DNA from: Puffinus mauretanicus
Lineage: Eukaryota; Chordata; Aves; Procellariiformes; Procellariidae
Direction of reading: 5' to 3'
Length of the DNA: 64,000 nt
Assembly (NCBI GenBank): GCA_023333565.1
Contig: JAJKFH010003354.1
Location: 1 to 64,000 of the forward strand
The notes under the pieces were generated by a model, which did no database searches, was not told the DNA's origin, and saw nothing but the letters and a program-made list of their open reading frames with translations. The translations under genes were made by a program, and so were the position numbers. This document shows, in pieces, positions 12,042 to 24,400 of the stretch (position 1 is its first letter; each line of letters begins with the position of its first letter).

Positions 12042-12310
12042 TCTCTCGTAGTTGTTTAGGTTGGAGGGGACTTAAGGAGTTTTTTGGTCCTGCACCCTGC
12101 TCAACATAGGGTCACCATCCAAGTTACAGCAGGTTGCTCTGACTTGGTCCAGCTGAGTTTTTAAGATCTCCAAGAATGGAGGTTCCAGTGCTTCCCCACT
12201 CTGAGATTCCCCACCCTGCAATCTCAGAGGTTCCTGCCCCAATATGAAATCAGAATTGCCCTTGCTGCAACTTGTGACTTTGCCTCTCATCCTTTCATCT
12301 GGGAAGAGTC
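12042..12310 (-). mobile_element. Old CR1 fragment, 3' UTR and ORF2 end
   Basis: The left edge shows the reversed CR1 tail phrase TTTAGGTTGGAGGGGACTTA at about 12055-12075. It is followed by CCTGCTCAACATAGGGTCA, GTTGCTCTGACTTGGTCCAG, AGATCTCCAAGAATGGAG, and CAGAATTGCCCTTGCTGCAA. This order is the classic CR1 3' end read backwards (tail, UTR, then the last codons of the reverse transcriptase). Diversity against the usual phrases is moderate, so it is older than the copy at 32318 but younger than the one at 5598. A piece appears missing between 12195 and 12240. No ORF survives. Confidence 0.85.
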
Positions 12311-12859
12311 ATATATAAGGAAAGCACCAATTAGAAGTTGTTTTCTTTCTAGCTAAGTTTTATGCAACCTGTAGGAGGAGGAGCATAATGTTTATGAAGA
12401 TCCTTGATAAGTTGTTCAACAAAAGCTAGGAATGGGTTCAAGTAATCACCAGGGAAAGCTTTTTGGGCGGGGGGGTGGTTTGTGCTAGCCTATCCTGCTA
12501 GGCGCTCTGAGTTTTAGCCTGGCTTCCTGAGGAATCAAAACTTCTATATAACTACCCAACAATTAATAAGTGTACTTAAGCAATTTTCTGTTTACTTCTG
12601 TGTCTTTGTAAAGTATAAAGTGACTACTGATAAAAATTTGCTGTGGGTATTAAGATCTACAGAGTGGAAAATGGGTACACCACCGTGCAGAATGATCTGG
12701 CTCCCTTGTGAACTGTTGTCTGTTCTGACCTGGGTTTTGTGCAATCAGTAACCAAATTTTACATGTGGAAGGACTGAGTGTAAACCACTCTTTCCTGAAA
12801 GCAGCAACTCTGAAGAAGACTTAAGTGGTCATACCGATCTTACGCCTAGACTGCTCTGT
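12311..12859. other. Non-coding stretch, no gene seen
   Basis: Unique-looking sequence between two CR1 relics of opposite orientation. A G-rich run at about 12468-12478 is the only low-complexity feature seen. Confidence 0.5.
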
Positions 12860-13313
12860 GCGCTCTTTAAATAACGGTGAAAAATTGGACAGGTACAGAG
12901 GAGAGCTAATTACGGTTAAAGAATACAGAAAATACAGTCTCTCTACTGTCTCCAGGGAAAAAAAAAATAATGAAAAGAAGATGAAGTACCTTCAAAGGGA
13001 GAAAATACTGAGTACTGAAAGCCTGTTTCTTCTTTAGTGCACAAAGATGTAAGAAAAAACAGTAGCTCGAAGCTAAAGCGAGATATATTCAAACTAGATG
13101 CAGTCTTTAAACATGAGCTGACGTAGCACTACAGCAAAGTTGTAAGGGGAGAGACAGGTTCTCTGTCTCTGGCTGGCTGAATCGTCTCTAGGTGCTACAT
13201 AGACGTCTAGTTAAAAACAAGCTATTGAGTAAAACTTGAATGGCCTCTTATCTATAAGAGGCCAGTCTAAATGATCTAATGATCCCTTCCAGCCCTACGC
13301 TCCGTGAATACAT
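12860..13313 (+). mobile_element. Ancient CR1 fragment, ORF2 end and 3' UTR
   Basis: The start (AAAAATTGGACAGGTACAGA at about 12881, then GGAGAGCTAATTACG) corresponds to the CR1 block around ERVQRRA. The middle holds a relic of the LDIR region near 13080-13105. The end is a clear CR1 tail: GTCTAAATGATCTAATGATC then CCTTCCAGCCCTACG at 13266-13300. The tail type, with GATGATCTAATGGTCCCTTC-like wording, marks an old amniote subfamily distinct from the young copies here. All frames are closed and there are long AT-rich insertions. Orientation is plus, opposite to its neighbour at 12042. The middle part is the least certain. Confidence 0.65.
13242..13263. repeat. Perfect 10-bp inverted repeat with 2-nt centre
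   Basis: The arms GGCCTCTTAT and ATAAGAGGCC flank the two bases CT. It lies inside the 3' part of the ancient CR1 relic at 12860-13313. It could form a short cruciform or RNA hairpin, but no function is implied. Confidence 0.9.
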
Positions 13314-16300
13314 TTAGCTTCATGAATTTCCATTAGGAAATCTTTGGGATTTTTGTTTTGTAGGGGTTCAGGAGTTATCTAAAAGGATTATTCTATAGTC
13401 TGCGTTTTTTTCTCCTGCTATGCTGCAGCTCGGGCTGGTGAGACAAAAATTAAAAGCCATTAGGAATGTCAGCAGTGCTTATTCTTCTTAGTAGATTTGA
13501 CAGTTCTCTGCTGTTACAACACATGCCCGAGCGTATCAGTGTAGCTGTGCAGAAGGTGAGGAAGAGGAGTCTATCTGGACGTGATTCTGATGGATCGTGT
13601 TCTTGAAGTCCTTAAGACAAGTTCAGCACTAAACTTCTGAGGACTGAGCTGCTTTTGCTGCTCTTGGGTGACCTGCCAATGCCTTTGTAAACTCTGACCA
13701 AGTCCTTATTGCCACCGTCCTTAAAATGGCCTTTAGCTTTGCCTTTTGATTCTGCTTATCCTCTCTCGCTGTGCAGAACAGGGGATGGAGCAATAGACAC
13801 CAGCACACATAAAAACGTGGTCCTCAACCTGATGAGCACCAGGGGGCTGTGGCGAGATTCTTGGATGCAGGTTGCTTCCCAGCCACTGCTCACCTTCTCA
13901 GGTGGAGTGGTCCCATTTCCCATACGGGCGATCTGCTTTCACAGTCCTCAGCTTGATTTCACTTGGCAGCCTAACTGGATGTGGTTGACAGATTATGTCT
14001 GAGAAGGGCTTCAGTAATTGCTCGTTCCGTTCGGTGACTATGTCAATGACAGATGGTCACACTGAATGTTTAAAATGTTTGGGACCTCTGGATGATCCCT
14101 AAGCTTATGAACAACAAACTTTGCCAACAGTTCTGTTGTCTATTAGCAGAAGAATTTAAAATGTTTCCTTGAATTACTATTTTTTCCCCTACGTCTTAGG
14201 CATGTTTTGCTGGGTTTGTACTTTCCTGAAACATTCTCTTTTTTTATTTTTTTTCTTATTAAAGAAAGTCTCAAGATGTTAGTACAGACTGGCATAAGTA
14301 AGTGCCAACTGCTCTTGCAGACTTGTTAACAAATTTATTTTTGCCTGAGAATGGCACATATGGCCCAGAGCGGAAATATTAGGGTCTGTAGTCTTTGTGA
14401 GGGCTGGCAGATATTGTCTTTGAAGAAATAGCATTTGGGTCAGTCATAAATTTCATTTTTATTTTTATTGCTGGAAGGGCTTCTCAATTTTTTTTTTCCA
14501 AAGTGATGGTCTTCAATCATTTAACAGTCCTGTGACAGCTCTGGAGTTGCAAAAAAGAGGTGGTGGGAAAGTAGCCAATTTATTTATGGCATCCCTTTAT
14601 TGCAGTTTAGTAGCTGCAAACAAGGTAGGTCTGCTTATGTGACCCATCTGAATTTCATGGACCACAAATTGCCTGCAAACCTTGGTTTAGGATGGGTTGG
14701 CTGACCTGCAGGATGCGAGTTTGATACTTTTTCTACTGCACACTACATCATCTTTTACAAGACTTGTGAAACCAACTTCTAAGGAAGACGTACTCACTCT
14801 TACACACTTTTAATTTTTTCCTGCTTTGAAGCATTTTACATAGTTTTCTTTTCTAGGTAGCTTTTTGATCCCACAAACTCTGAAAGCAAAATAGTATATT
14901 CTTGAATTGAAGTGTCTTTCTGCAGATTCCTTCATCCCCTTCATTCTGATGGGACAAATAATGTGGTTTTATGGCACATTTATGTCCATGCACAACTGGA
15001 TTCTTGTACCATTCCTACATGTCAGTAATATGATGCAGTTAACGTTTGTGAAAAGCTGTTGATAGTCTTTCAGAACGCGTCCAGGTCCTGGCATGGTGTC
15101 TGCTGCAAAAGGGGGAGTGTCAGCCAACCACTATGGACCAGGTTGGGCAAATCTTTTGCTGCTATCTCAGATTTTTTTTTCTTGCTGAGTGTTGAGGTGA
15201 GTGCTGTAATAATCTTCGGGAAGTTTATCACGTTGGATCAGATTTGTGTATTCAGCTAGCGTATGCAGCAAACTGGCTTAAAGATGAGTTTCTTGCTGTT
15301 GCAAGTCATTCTGATGGATGTCTGGATAATTGTCCTATCTGCATATGCAAAAAGGAGAAGGAAATTATTAGATTCCTGGCCTTATTTAAAGGAGTGAAGG
15401 TTGCTCTGAAGATCTAGAGGGAGGAGATTGACGCAGCTAAGATACATTTAAATCAAATCAGTAAATTAATCAACATCTTGTTATGGTTGCGTAGTGTGCT
15501 AGATTTAATTAGGGAAAAAAAAGGAACTGATGTGTATATATATGTGTCTGTATTTGGAGGAATAATTCAATATGGCTGGACTGTGTGATCGCCTGAGATA
15601 CGTGAGGGAAACAGGCCAGAGGATGGGTAAGTTCGCCACCGTCTGCACCATCTGCCAGTGGGAGATGCAGATGGATTCAAAGCTCAAGACGTCTCTGACC
15701 AGAGCCACATCGGCAGCTCTCACTGCTTTCCGCTGATTTGGTGTCTGTGTATATGTTTCAGGATTTTGCTGTTTTGAAAAGACCTATGGCTCCGTTTCTC
15801 TGTTTCTCACTTAATTTCATTGATGAATTGCTCAGTGCTGCTACTCCTCATCCTTGGCTTGGAATCTTCAGTCCCTGAGTTTGTCTTCATTTAGTGGGAA
15901 GATATTGGAGCAGGTGGAAGTAATCTTTGGTGCTTCTCTCAACTGCTGTTTTTATTTTTCTTTGAAGCTATATTTTGGAAGTTAAGGACTTAGATTTCAA
16001 AGTGGCTCCTGAACAAGTGCCTCAGTCCAGAACTGGATACTTAAATCAGCAACAATTGCATCACCTGAAGGAAATCTTGCTGATGCTAGCCTGGAATTAA
16101 ACACACTGAAATATGTCCCCAGCTGGGAGATGGAGAATCTTTTTGTGTTTTCCTGGTGTTGCACAGCTTTTTTTGATCAGAACAGTTAAAAGTGTGAGAG
16201 CTTTCCCATTTTAGGGTGTGAAGTGTGCTGTCGAGACACTCCTCGGTAGAGCAGCACATTGGCATGGCACAGCACAGCCAGGCAGCGACAACCTTGCTTA

Positions 16301-17794
16301 GCTCCTGGGCAGATCTGGAGAGTAGTGTGGACTGGATGTGACCATCCTGCTTCTGTCCTGCAGATCCAGCTTGCCCGGTACCTTTTTGGGCATCTCTATA
16401 CCCAGCTGACTTCAGTCGTACAGACAAGCAGTAACCCGCTTTTGCACAAGCTCCTTTGCTAAAAGGCTGACTCGAAAGACTGTTTTCATCGCTTCCTCCG
16501 AGACTTGTGTATGTGCTGGGATCGCCAAGGATGATACTCACCTTCAAGGAAAGAAGTGATGTATAAAAATACTTATTTTGAATAAACCCTGTGCAGGTTT
16601 TGAAACCGATGCTTGTTTGATATGCGCCGGGAGGGATCTGTTATCGTGGTACCGATTAGGAAAGCCAAACCAGACACGATGAAGCTCACCAGGAAACGCC
16701 TGAGCGTGCCAGCTTCAGCAGCGATCGCAGGCGTTGGCAAGACGGCACAAATACGCAGCAGCTGTTGGCCTCTTTCCATGGTATCCATGTTAAGCATCTT
16801 TGTATTGGAGGAGATTTGAAAGTTCTCTGACCACCACTGGGAAACCCTCTGTGGTTTGGCTGCCTCAAGTGCTTGTGATGCTCTTTTCTTCCCCAGCATA
16901 GCTGCTCCAGATTATTTGATCTGCTGTTTTGGATAGTCATGGGATTGATGGCTCTGCAATAAAGTCAGACTTCCAGCAAACGCTGCTCTGTTTCAGCATG
17001 CTGCTCTTTGTTTTCTAAGATAATAGGAGTGATTAATTACTTTTAAAAGTTACTTTTTTTCCCCTCTCTATTGAAATGGACCAAATAAAGCCAAGGAGAA
17101 GGAAAGAACGTACCCATCTGGTTTACCTAGCAGGACATCAACATTGTCAAAGACTGCCATGCTCAACCCATGTCAGGAAAGTCCAATAACACCAGTCCAA
17201 AGTTGAACTCGACTTCAGATGTGTAGCAACCACCATGACTGTCACTTGCATCTCAGTGGCTAAGTGGTTTTACATAGAAAATATTCCAAGTGGGAAGGTG
17301 ACGTTCAGGTGAGGCAAGGGCAATGGAAGGCTTTTAAGCATCTGCTTTTCTCTGAGTGCAACGAGCTGGGATGAAGTAGATGCTCTTACCACAGCAGTAC
17401 TGGGTTTTACTGCAGGATTTGTTGTTGCTAAACTTATTTTAAAACCATTTTCAACTGTTGCTTGAGCTTTTTGCAGTGCTAGTGTATTTTTGGGAATGGT
17501 TTCCTTCTGTCAGCAACTGCCCACTCCTATCTGTGGTGCTGAATTGTCCTTCCCTTGCTGCGTTGTTTGGAGTCTCCAATTCTGTAAGAGATCACGTTAT
17601 GCAAAATTAGTAGAAGTTTGTGTCAAATATTGTTCTCAAATGATGTTAGTATTTAATTGGCAGTCTGTTACCTGATGTCTTTCACTGGTCTCCAGGACTC
17701 TGCTTTCTCATTATGTTAGTTTTAGGGAATATTTTAATGAATCGCATTTCTTATACTGGTGGCCACCGTGGTGGCGATGATGAAATAACCTACA
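13314..17794. other. Non-coding stretch with a few unexplained open frames
   Basis: No gene can be called. On the minus strand two open frames lie end to end, 16086-16547 (153 codons) and 16573-16899 (108 codons). They have no recognised domain and no clear splice or promoter context. A donor-like GGTAAGT at about 15626 has only closed frames upstream. A 64-bp splice-flanked open frame at 13492-13555 (+) ends in AAG/GTGAGG. All are treated as chance until conservation is tested. Confidence 0.5.
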
Positions 17795-18455
17795 AAAGCT
17801 GGATGACCTTAGGAACCGGAGTAAAAGAAAGGGGATGAAATTCAGTAGCACTAAATGGAGGGTCATGCACCTGGGGATTGATAACAGAAATTTCAGCTCT
17901 AAACTAGGAGCTAATCAATTGGAAATGATGGAGGATAAGAAGTGGTGCTAGTTGATTACAGAATGACTGCGGGCTGCCAAAGCGATGCTGCTCGGAAAAA
18001 GGCAAATGCGACCCAGGCAGGGTGTTTGTAGCAGAGACTGAAAAGTATTAATGTCCCTGTACAAGTCTCTGATTAGAAGTCATCTGAAATACTGAATGCA
18101 GTTTCTGGCTGCTTATATTGAGGAAAAAAAAGACTGTTTCATACCGGAGTAAAGTAGTCTGAAAGGTGATACAGTTGCTTACAAAAGGGTATCGGGCACC
18201 TTGAAGGGCTGGTAAAGAGCTGTTGGCTGCAAAATGGTGTTGCCACAGATAGGAATAAACTGGCCCAAAAATAAATTTAATCTGGAAATTGGAGAAAGGT
18301 TTCAAACAAGTAGAGAAGTGAGGTCTGATGGGTGAAGGCAAGAAGCTTGATTTGAGCATGAGATAGGTGTGAAGGGGGAGATGCGGGGGGTTGTATTCAG
18401 AGGAGCTGAAGGGTGAACTTAATGACCCTGGAAATCCTTTCCAGTTTTTTGTCCT
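17795..18455 (+). mobile_element. Ancient CR1 fragment, ORF2 C-terminus to 3' UTR
   Basis: This is a long, diverged CR1 relic. It begins near GGATGACCTTAGGAACCGG and shows GGATGAAATTCAGTAGCAC, then GGTCATGCACCTGGGGAT (the CKVMHLG-type block). Next come CAATTGGAAATGATGGAGGA, TTGATTACAGAATGACTGC (the VDHRMT-type block) and AAATACTGAATGCAGTTTC (the LEYCVQF-type block). ACAAAAGGGTATCGGGCACC (the VQKRAT-type block) follows, then ATAAACTGGCCCAAAAATAA and a terminal ATGACCCTGGAAATCCTTTC. The block order matches CR1 throughout, with internal deletions and many stops. Divergence is clearly greater than in the copies at 1 and 32318, and it belongs to the amniote-wide old class. Confidence 0.85.
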
Positions 18456-21400
18456 CATTTGACATGCTTCAGGTTTTTAGTTCAGTTTGTATTTAAATGG
18501 GGGGATTTCAAAGCAATTACAGGGAAGACTTGCTGGAACCATCCAGAGTTTTCTGTTGTTGGTTATAGCTGCAAATGAAAGAAATGTTATATTTATTTTA
18601 GAAAACAGCTACTGCTGTTGTCTCTTATAGAAACCAATACATTTTTGTTGTTACTGAAGCGTTCTTGAAGACTGAGAAATGATGAAATCTTTAATAACTT
18701 TGTGCTTGCCTGCATTCTCCTGGGCTTGTAGCAAATATCAGGTGTTCGCAGTGCTGTTGAAATTAGCTTGAAACAGAAGGTGTATCGTACCAAAAAAAAC
18801 CCCAAATAAAAATCCTCCAAAACCACAAAAGTCAAGACGGGTAGATGACTTTGAAACAGTCCATAATTACTGAGCCTGTAACTAAGAAAGTGCTGTCTGC
18901 ATTCAAGAGCTCTAGTTAGTCTAGAAGGAAAAAAAAAAAGCCAAAAGAACCAGAATTACATAAATAATGGAAGAGCTAAAAATGCCTTGGTTTTGTAATG
19001 TAGATGAAGGCAAGGTGTCATGACAGGAACACATTTACATGTTAGAATTATTTAATTATCGTATCTTGTCCTCTAAAGAAGCAAAACGATAATGAATATT
19101 CATGTCTTCAATTAAAATATTAATGGCAGACTGAGACTTTGGTTTTTAGGTCTCCAAACACCCATAAACAGTTTTATTTAAATGCAATGAAGAGTGGAGG
19201 TCAAAAAGGAATTGCCTTTTTGTTCTCAGGTTGCAGGAGGCTGGCGTTCTCCTTGAAGACAGAAGGACGTTATTTGCTCTGCATTTGCTCCCTGCTCGTT
19301 TTTGAAAGGAGCCTTGTGGGTGCCTGGCTGTGCCCCCGCGTCTGGCTGTAGCTGCTTGCTGCTGCGACAGCATCCCATAGCCATGCTGAGGACTTGGGGA
19401 GATCAATTTACCCTTAAATGCAGACGTGAAACCACCATCAAACACATTGCAGTGACGTTATGTTTGCATTTTCAGTCTGTAGGTGCAAGCTACTGCTTCT
19501 GCCTATGATATCTCTGCAGGACAGCTTTTTCTTGCAGCTGTTGGCTGGTTTTGGTGATCTGTAGTATCTTCAACTGTACCCATTCACTTCTTCTCCAGTG
19601 TCATTCAATGAGCGTGTTTTGGTGTCATCAAAGAAATTAAATTAAACCATCCTGCTGGCTTTAAATTAAGGAAGTTGAAGGTTTCATTGGTAACTAAATG
19701 TATCCGGTCGCAGGCAGCTAGTAAATATTTCTAGCTTGTAAATAGTTTTAAAAAAGAGAATGAAAGTCTTAAAATAGTAACACATAATGAAGGGTTGCTC
19801 CAGAAGTATTCAACTAACCCTGACAACTGCTTTTGCTAATAAAGAGCAATTCCTTAAGAATAACCAGACAGAAGAGATCCAGCACTTTTTTATTTATCAG
19901 CAGGGAGGAGGGCGTACGTCTCATTTATATGAACAAAAATAATTAAACTGTTCAGGGTGAACAATTAACTGAATGGATACAAGCCTTTTGGCTGTTACTT
20001 TGTGTGTAACTAAGTGTACTGTAGAAATAACTGACAATGTCCTGGTTTATGTTTAAGTTAGAGGCTGTGGCTCTCTTTCAGCTAAAAACAGACATCTCGG
20101 GGTTGGATCGGAAAGCAGGAGGGGCTCGCCTGGCCCCAGCGGCATCGGATTTGGGGTCTGATGCAGCATCCGTAGAGGATCCATTTGGTGTTATCTCAGA
20201 GGCTCATTGGTGACCTTAATGTCTTAAAGGAAATTGTGATAGAGAAGATTGGACACGCCGCAGTGTGTGTTTGGGTTTTGCAATGTGTTGATCAGCAGCT
20301 CCGCTCCCTGTGATGAATCTGCATCTTGCTCCTTCTGTTGCAAAAGCTCAGATGCTACGAGGACCAATGCACTAGAAGTACATGTGTAATCAATCATATC
20401 TTCTGGCTTTAATAAGGGGAAGCAAATTCTTACACCGACTTGATTTAGAATTTTATTTGATTTTATTTACTGTCTGTTGTCAATGCTTTTATTTGCAAAT
20501 TCTTTATTGCCTTATGCATTATCTGTTATATGGATATGTACCACTGACAAAGCTACTAAAATAAAAATTATTTTCTTATTTGAATTTGACTGATTTTGCT
20601 AGTACTGCCAGGTAGAAAGTAAGCAAACCAGAAAGACCCCTTGGCTAACAAAACGAGATCAGTTTTCTCACCTGGTCATAGAAGAGGGACATTGAACTCC
20701 CAAAGCTTTACGGTCATTGTTCTGTACAGACCCAATTTAATATAAAAGTTTTAGACTTCTGTCTAAAAAGGAGTATTTCTTACTTTTGTTAAAGCTCCTT
20801 TTCTCAAGAGCGTAGGTGGAAAATAGAGATATGTCTTTATAGATGCAAATGGATGATGGTGTACCCTGTGCCCATGGTCTGAGCTGCTGGAGGCAACGCC
20901 AGCTCCGTGCTGAAGGTCACATTCCTGCCTGGCACACTTCTGTGCCTGAGCTAATAACCCTCCTCTTCCTGCAATATCTGTAGGAACTCATCCATGTAGA
21001 TATGCCCATAAAGAAATAAGTTTCAGTTGAGCCGACACCAACTTCTACAATATCTTGCCTTTTATAAGGATTTCATTGCATGAGGTGACTGAAGACTGTA
21101 GCATTTTGTATAAATGACCTGGCTAGTGAGCAAATGCTTGCTGTTCTTAAGAGAGTTGACTTTTTATAGTATTGTTGCTTATGGTGTAGATCTGGAAGGT
21201 GTGAAACACTGTGATATCAGAAGATTTTGTGCCTGAGAGCACTTGGGATGTCTCCTCTGTTTTACTGTTTTGGTGTGTGCCGGGGGGATCCCAGGCCCAT
21301 CTTTATGAAAATTGCTGTTGTGTTCCCTCTTGGCCATCCCACAGCAGAACAAGCCACAAGTGCTTCAGCCATCTCGTATCCCAGCTGTGCTGAAGGCATC

Positions 21401-24400
21401 TGACAGCGCTTGAAATGAAGGTGATCTCCCGCTGTTGGTATCCAGAGGGGTGTGTTTCGAGGGATGGGAAGCAACTACTGTGTACTTGTTTTACATCACC
21501 ACCTCGATATCGCAGCTGTAAATCGGTGTCCATTGTCCTAGGTGTGAATAAGCATGGGGTTTTGCTTTTTATTTTTTTTTTAAAAAAAAAAAAGCTAGCT
21601 AGGTGGCACTGCCAAGCATATGAGGGACAGCATCTGAAATGGTTGCTGCCACAAAGGCTTTTGGAGGATTCAAGAGCATCTTTTGATTTGCTGAGCAAAC
21701 TGTTGGGGAGCTTTTGAAGAGTGATTTAAAAGACAGAGGAAGGATGCCATAAATGGTAAGCGTCGAGGAGAACATTGAGATATTTTGAACTATTTCCATA
21801 TTGAGCCATTTTGCAGGTTTTGGTGGCAAGATTCAGACCTTTTTGTTTGCAAAGAGTTAAATGCAGTTCTTGACAGCTAGGGCATGAATGCTGCATAGAC
21901 ATTCTTGCATTTGTTTTGAACTTTAAAAAAACAACAGTCTGATTAGTTGGAGCACGTTTTCCCTGAGGGAAGACTATAGAGTGTAATTTCATTACAAAAT
22001 ATAGTGCTTGGAGATGAACTGGAGTTGGATTTTTTTTCTTGCCTTACCCTAAGGGATTTGACATTTCTATTTCTTGACATTTCTCTCATTGTTAGACTAG
22101 CTTCTTTTGCTGCTTTTTTTTTTTTTTTCCCCTTCCCCTGGTGAAACTGTAGCTGTCTCCTTGAAGCTTGGAGTGTCTTTTCTTGTAGGTAAAACTGGTA
22201 ATAGTTTGAATTAGTTCAACAAGCAGATGGTTGGAAAAGGATGCTACGCTGTAGTGTGTAAGTGAGTAGCACTGGGACATGTGATCTATTGCCAAAAAAA
22301 GAATAAAGCAATAGTCCCTTGAACATGAGTAGGTTTAAAACTGTCATTAGGAAAGGATGTTACGTGGTGAAAAGAGAGATGTAAAAATAGTAACGGGTTA
22401 CTCAGAGGTCTGGCTTAAGGTATGTTAAGTACGTCAAAAGTAGCACCTGAGACAATTTTGTTCCTGGAGCCCATTATTTTAAGAACAATGGATGCTTGTA
22501 CGATGTTTTTCTGATTTCAGTCGCTTCTCTTCACCGTTCTTTTCTGCAGACTTTAAGTGGTAGCGTAGCAAGCCAGCTCATCTAGTGCGTTGGAAGGCTT
22601 TGTCATTTATTCGCGGGGGAACAGAGGAGATATTTTTCCACCTTCATCTGCAGTGATCCCATGAAAGGCATGTCACGTTGCATTCTGGTCATGGGCAACA
22701 GTCGTCTGGCAGAGTTTACAGCATTACAGCTATTCACAGCTTTCTGCCAAGGCAGCGATGTCGGTTAGGGATGTTAGGGAGTCTTATCCTCTACAACCAA
22801 AGTCCCCGCCATAATCATAGCTCTACAGGCAAAGCTATAGTTTTAACCAGTTATTGCATGGCTCACTTTGCTTTAATGGTATAAAGCTATTTTACGTTAG
22901 ACAGAGGTCATCGTTTGAGACCAGGTGGTTTCCAGCCTTATTTTGATTCCTCCTAATATTTCACCTGGTCAAGTACGACGGAATTTTTTTTGCAGTGGGG
23001 GGAAAATCTTCTCACCACCAGCTGATGGTGAGAGGCACAGAGTCATCTTGATGCCTAAATCCTTTCATTTTCACTGCTCTGAAAAAAAGCCTGGAAAACT
23101 GAGCCAAGCATCAGCCCTACAAAAAAAAATCCCATTATTAAAAGGGATATGAATTCCTTCTTAAGAAAGAACAAACCACTTTTTGCTGGTGCTCTTATTG
23201 CTTTAATTCGTATTTAATTTTATAGGTTGAAGCGTGGTCATCGTGATTGCCAAGCACGTGCTTGTTGGGCTCCTCCGCTTGCTGGCGGCTGCTGGGGTGC
23301 AGCGGACACTGGGGATGGGTGCCTGCCCGCTGCTCGGCGCCAGCCCAGGACTTCTTTCTTGATGCCCCGCAACACAGCGCCTTGCCCTAGGGCTACGATA
23401 CAGATCTCAAAATTCGGTGGGAGGTGGGAAACCTTTTAGATCTGCAGCTTCTCCTGTGTTGTGGGACCCTTTGTATTACTGAGCGTCGCTCCGAATAACA
23501 CAACCCTTTTCCTGTGTTATAGTTTGGCTGCTTTCCTCAGTTGTAAGTAGCCCTCGTAGGGGAAGAGTGGAGGGGGGAAGTGTTCTCTGAATACTCCCTC
23601 CGTCAGATAAGGCTTCTTCTGCTTCTGATTTTTCTTGATGAACAGTAGTTTTCAAAGTAAGTTTTGTGGCTGTTTGAAGCTGAAAGGTTAGGACCACAGC
23701 AGAGGGGGACCTCTGAACTCAGTACTCCTTTCAGATGCAGAATGGCTTACATCTATTTTTAAAGAGAGAACGATGGATTTGCAGACTGCAGGTATAGGTG
23801 GTACAACACAGCTTGGAGATTGTGTTGTCCAGACTTTTCAGCGTTACTGCAAGAAGCAGCTTCCACGCTTAGGGAATGTACTCCGAGCACAGGAATACCT
23901 TTGGTTTGCGCCCGTTCCTCTGCCTTCTTTTAAAGTATGCACTTGGTGCCAAGTTTAATTTTTGCTTTTGCCGTTTCTAGTTGCTCTGTACTAGTGTGTG
24001 CACTTCTGCTTCTTGTGGTTGAACAAAAGAAGAGCACGTTTTTCTTCTAACTGTGAAATTATAATATATAGTATTCCAAGATGTAGGTACGACTCTACCG
24101 AGCTAGATAGATATTGTTGATAGAGCCTGCTGAAAGCACAATTTCCCCCCCCCCCCCCCCCCCAATGAAGCTGAAACATTCAAATCTTGGCTTCTTTAGC
24201 CTGTGACTGTTGAATGCTTTTAAGTAAAATTTAAAATAAGAAAATTGTTAGTACTTGAATAGTTTTTTCAACATGTACCTTTTGCGCTTTTCGTATCCTT
24301 GATCTCTGCACAGCAGTAGAAACAAGTAAAAAGAAAAAATAATTTAAAGAACTGTCTGAAGAAATTTCTGTAAAACAGGGCTCGTAGGAGTTCTTGGTCA

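Noticed and set aside
13492..13555. 64-bp splice-flanked frame reading RFDSSLLLQHMPERISVAVQ
   Set aside because: Looks protein-like but is too short. Its phase-0 end does not join directly to the better candidate at 36081.
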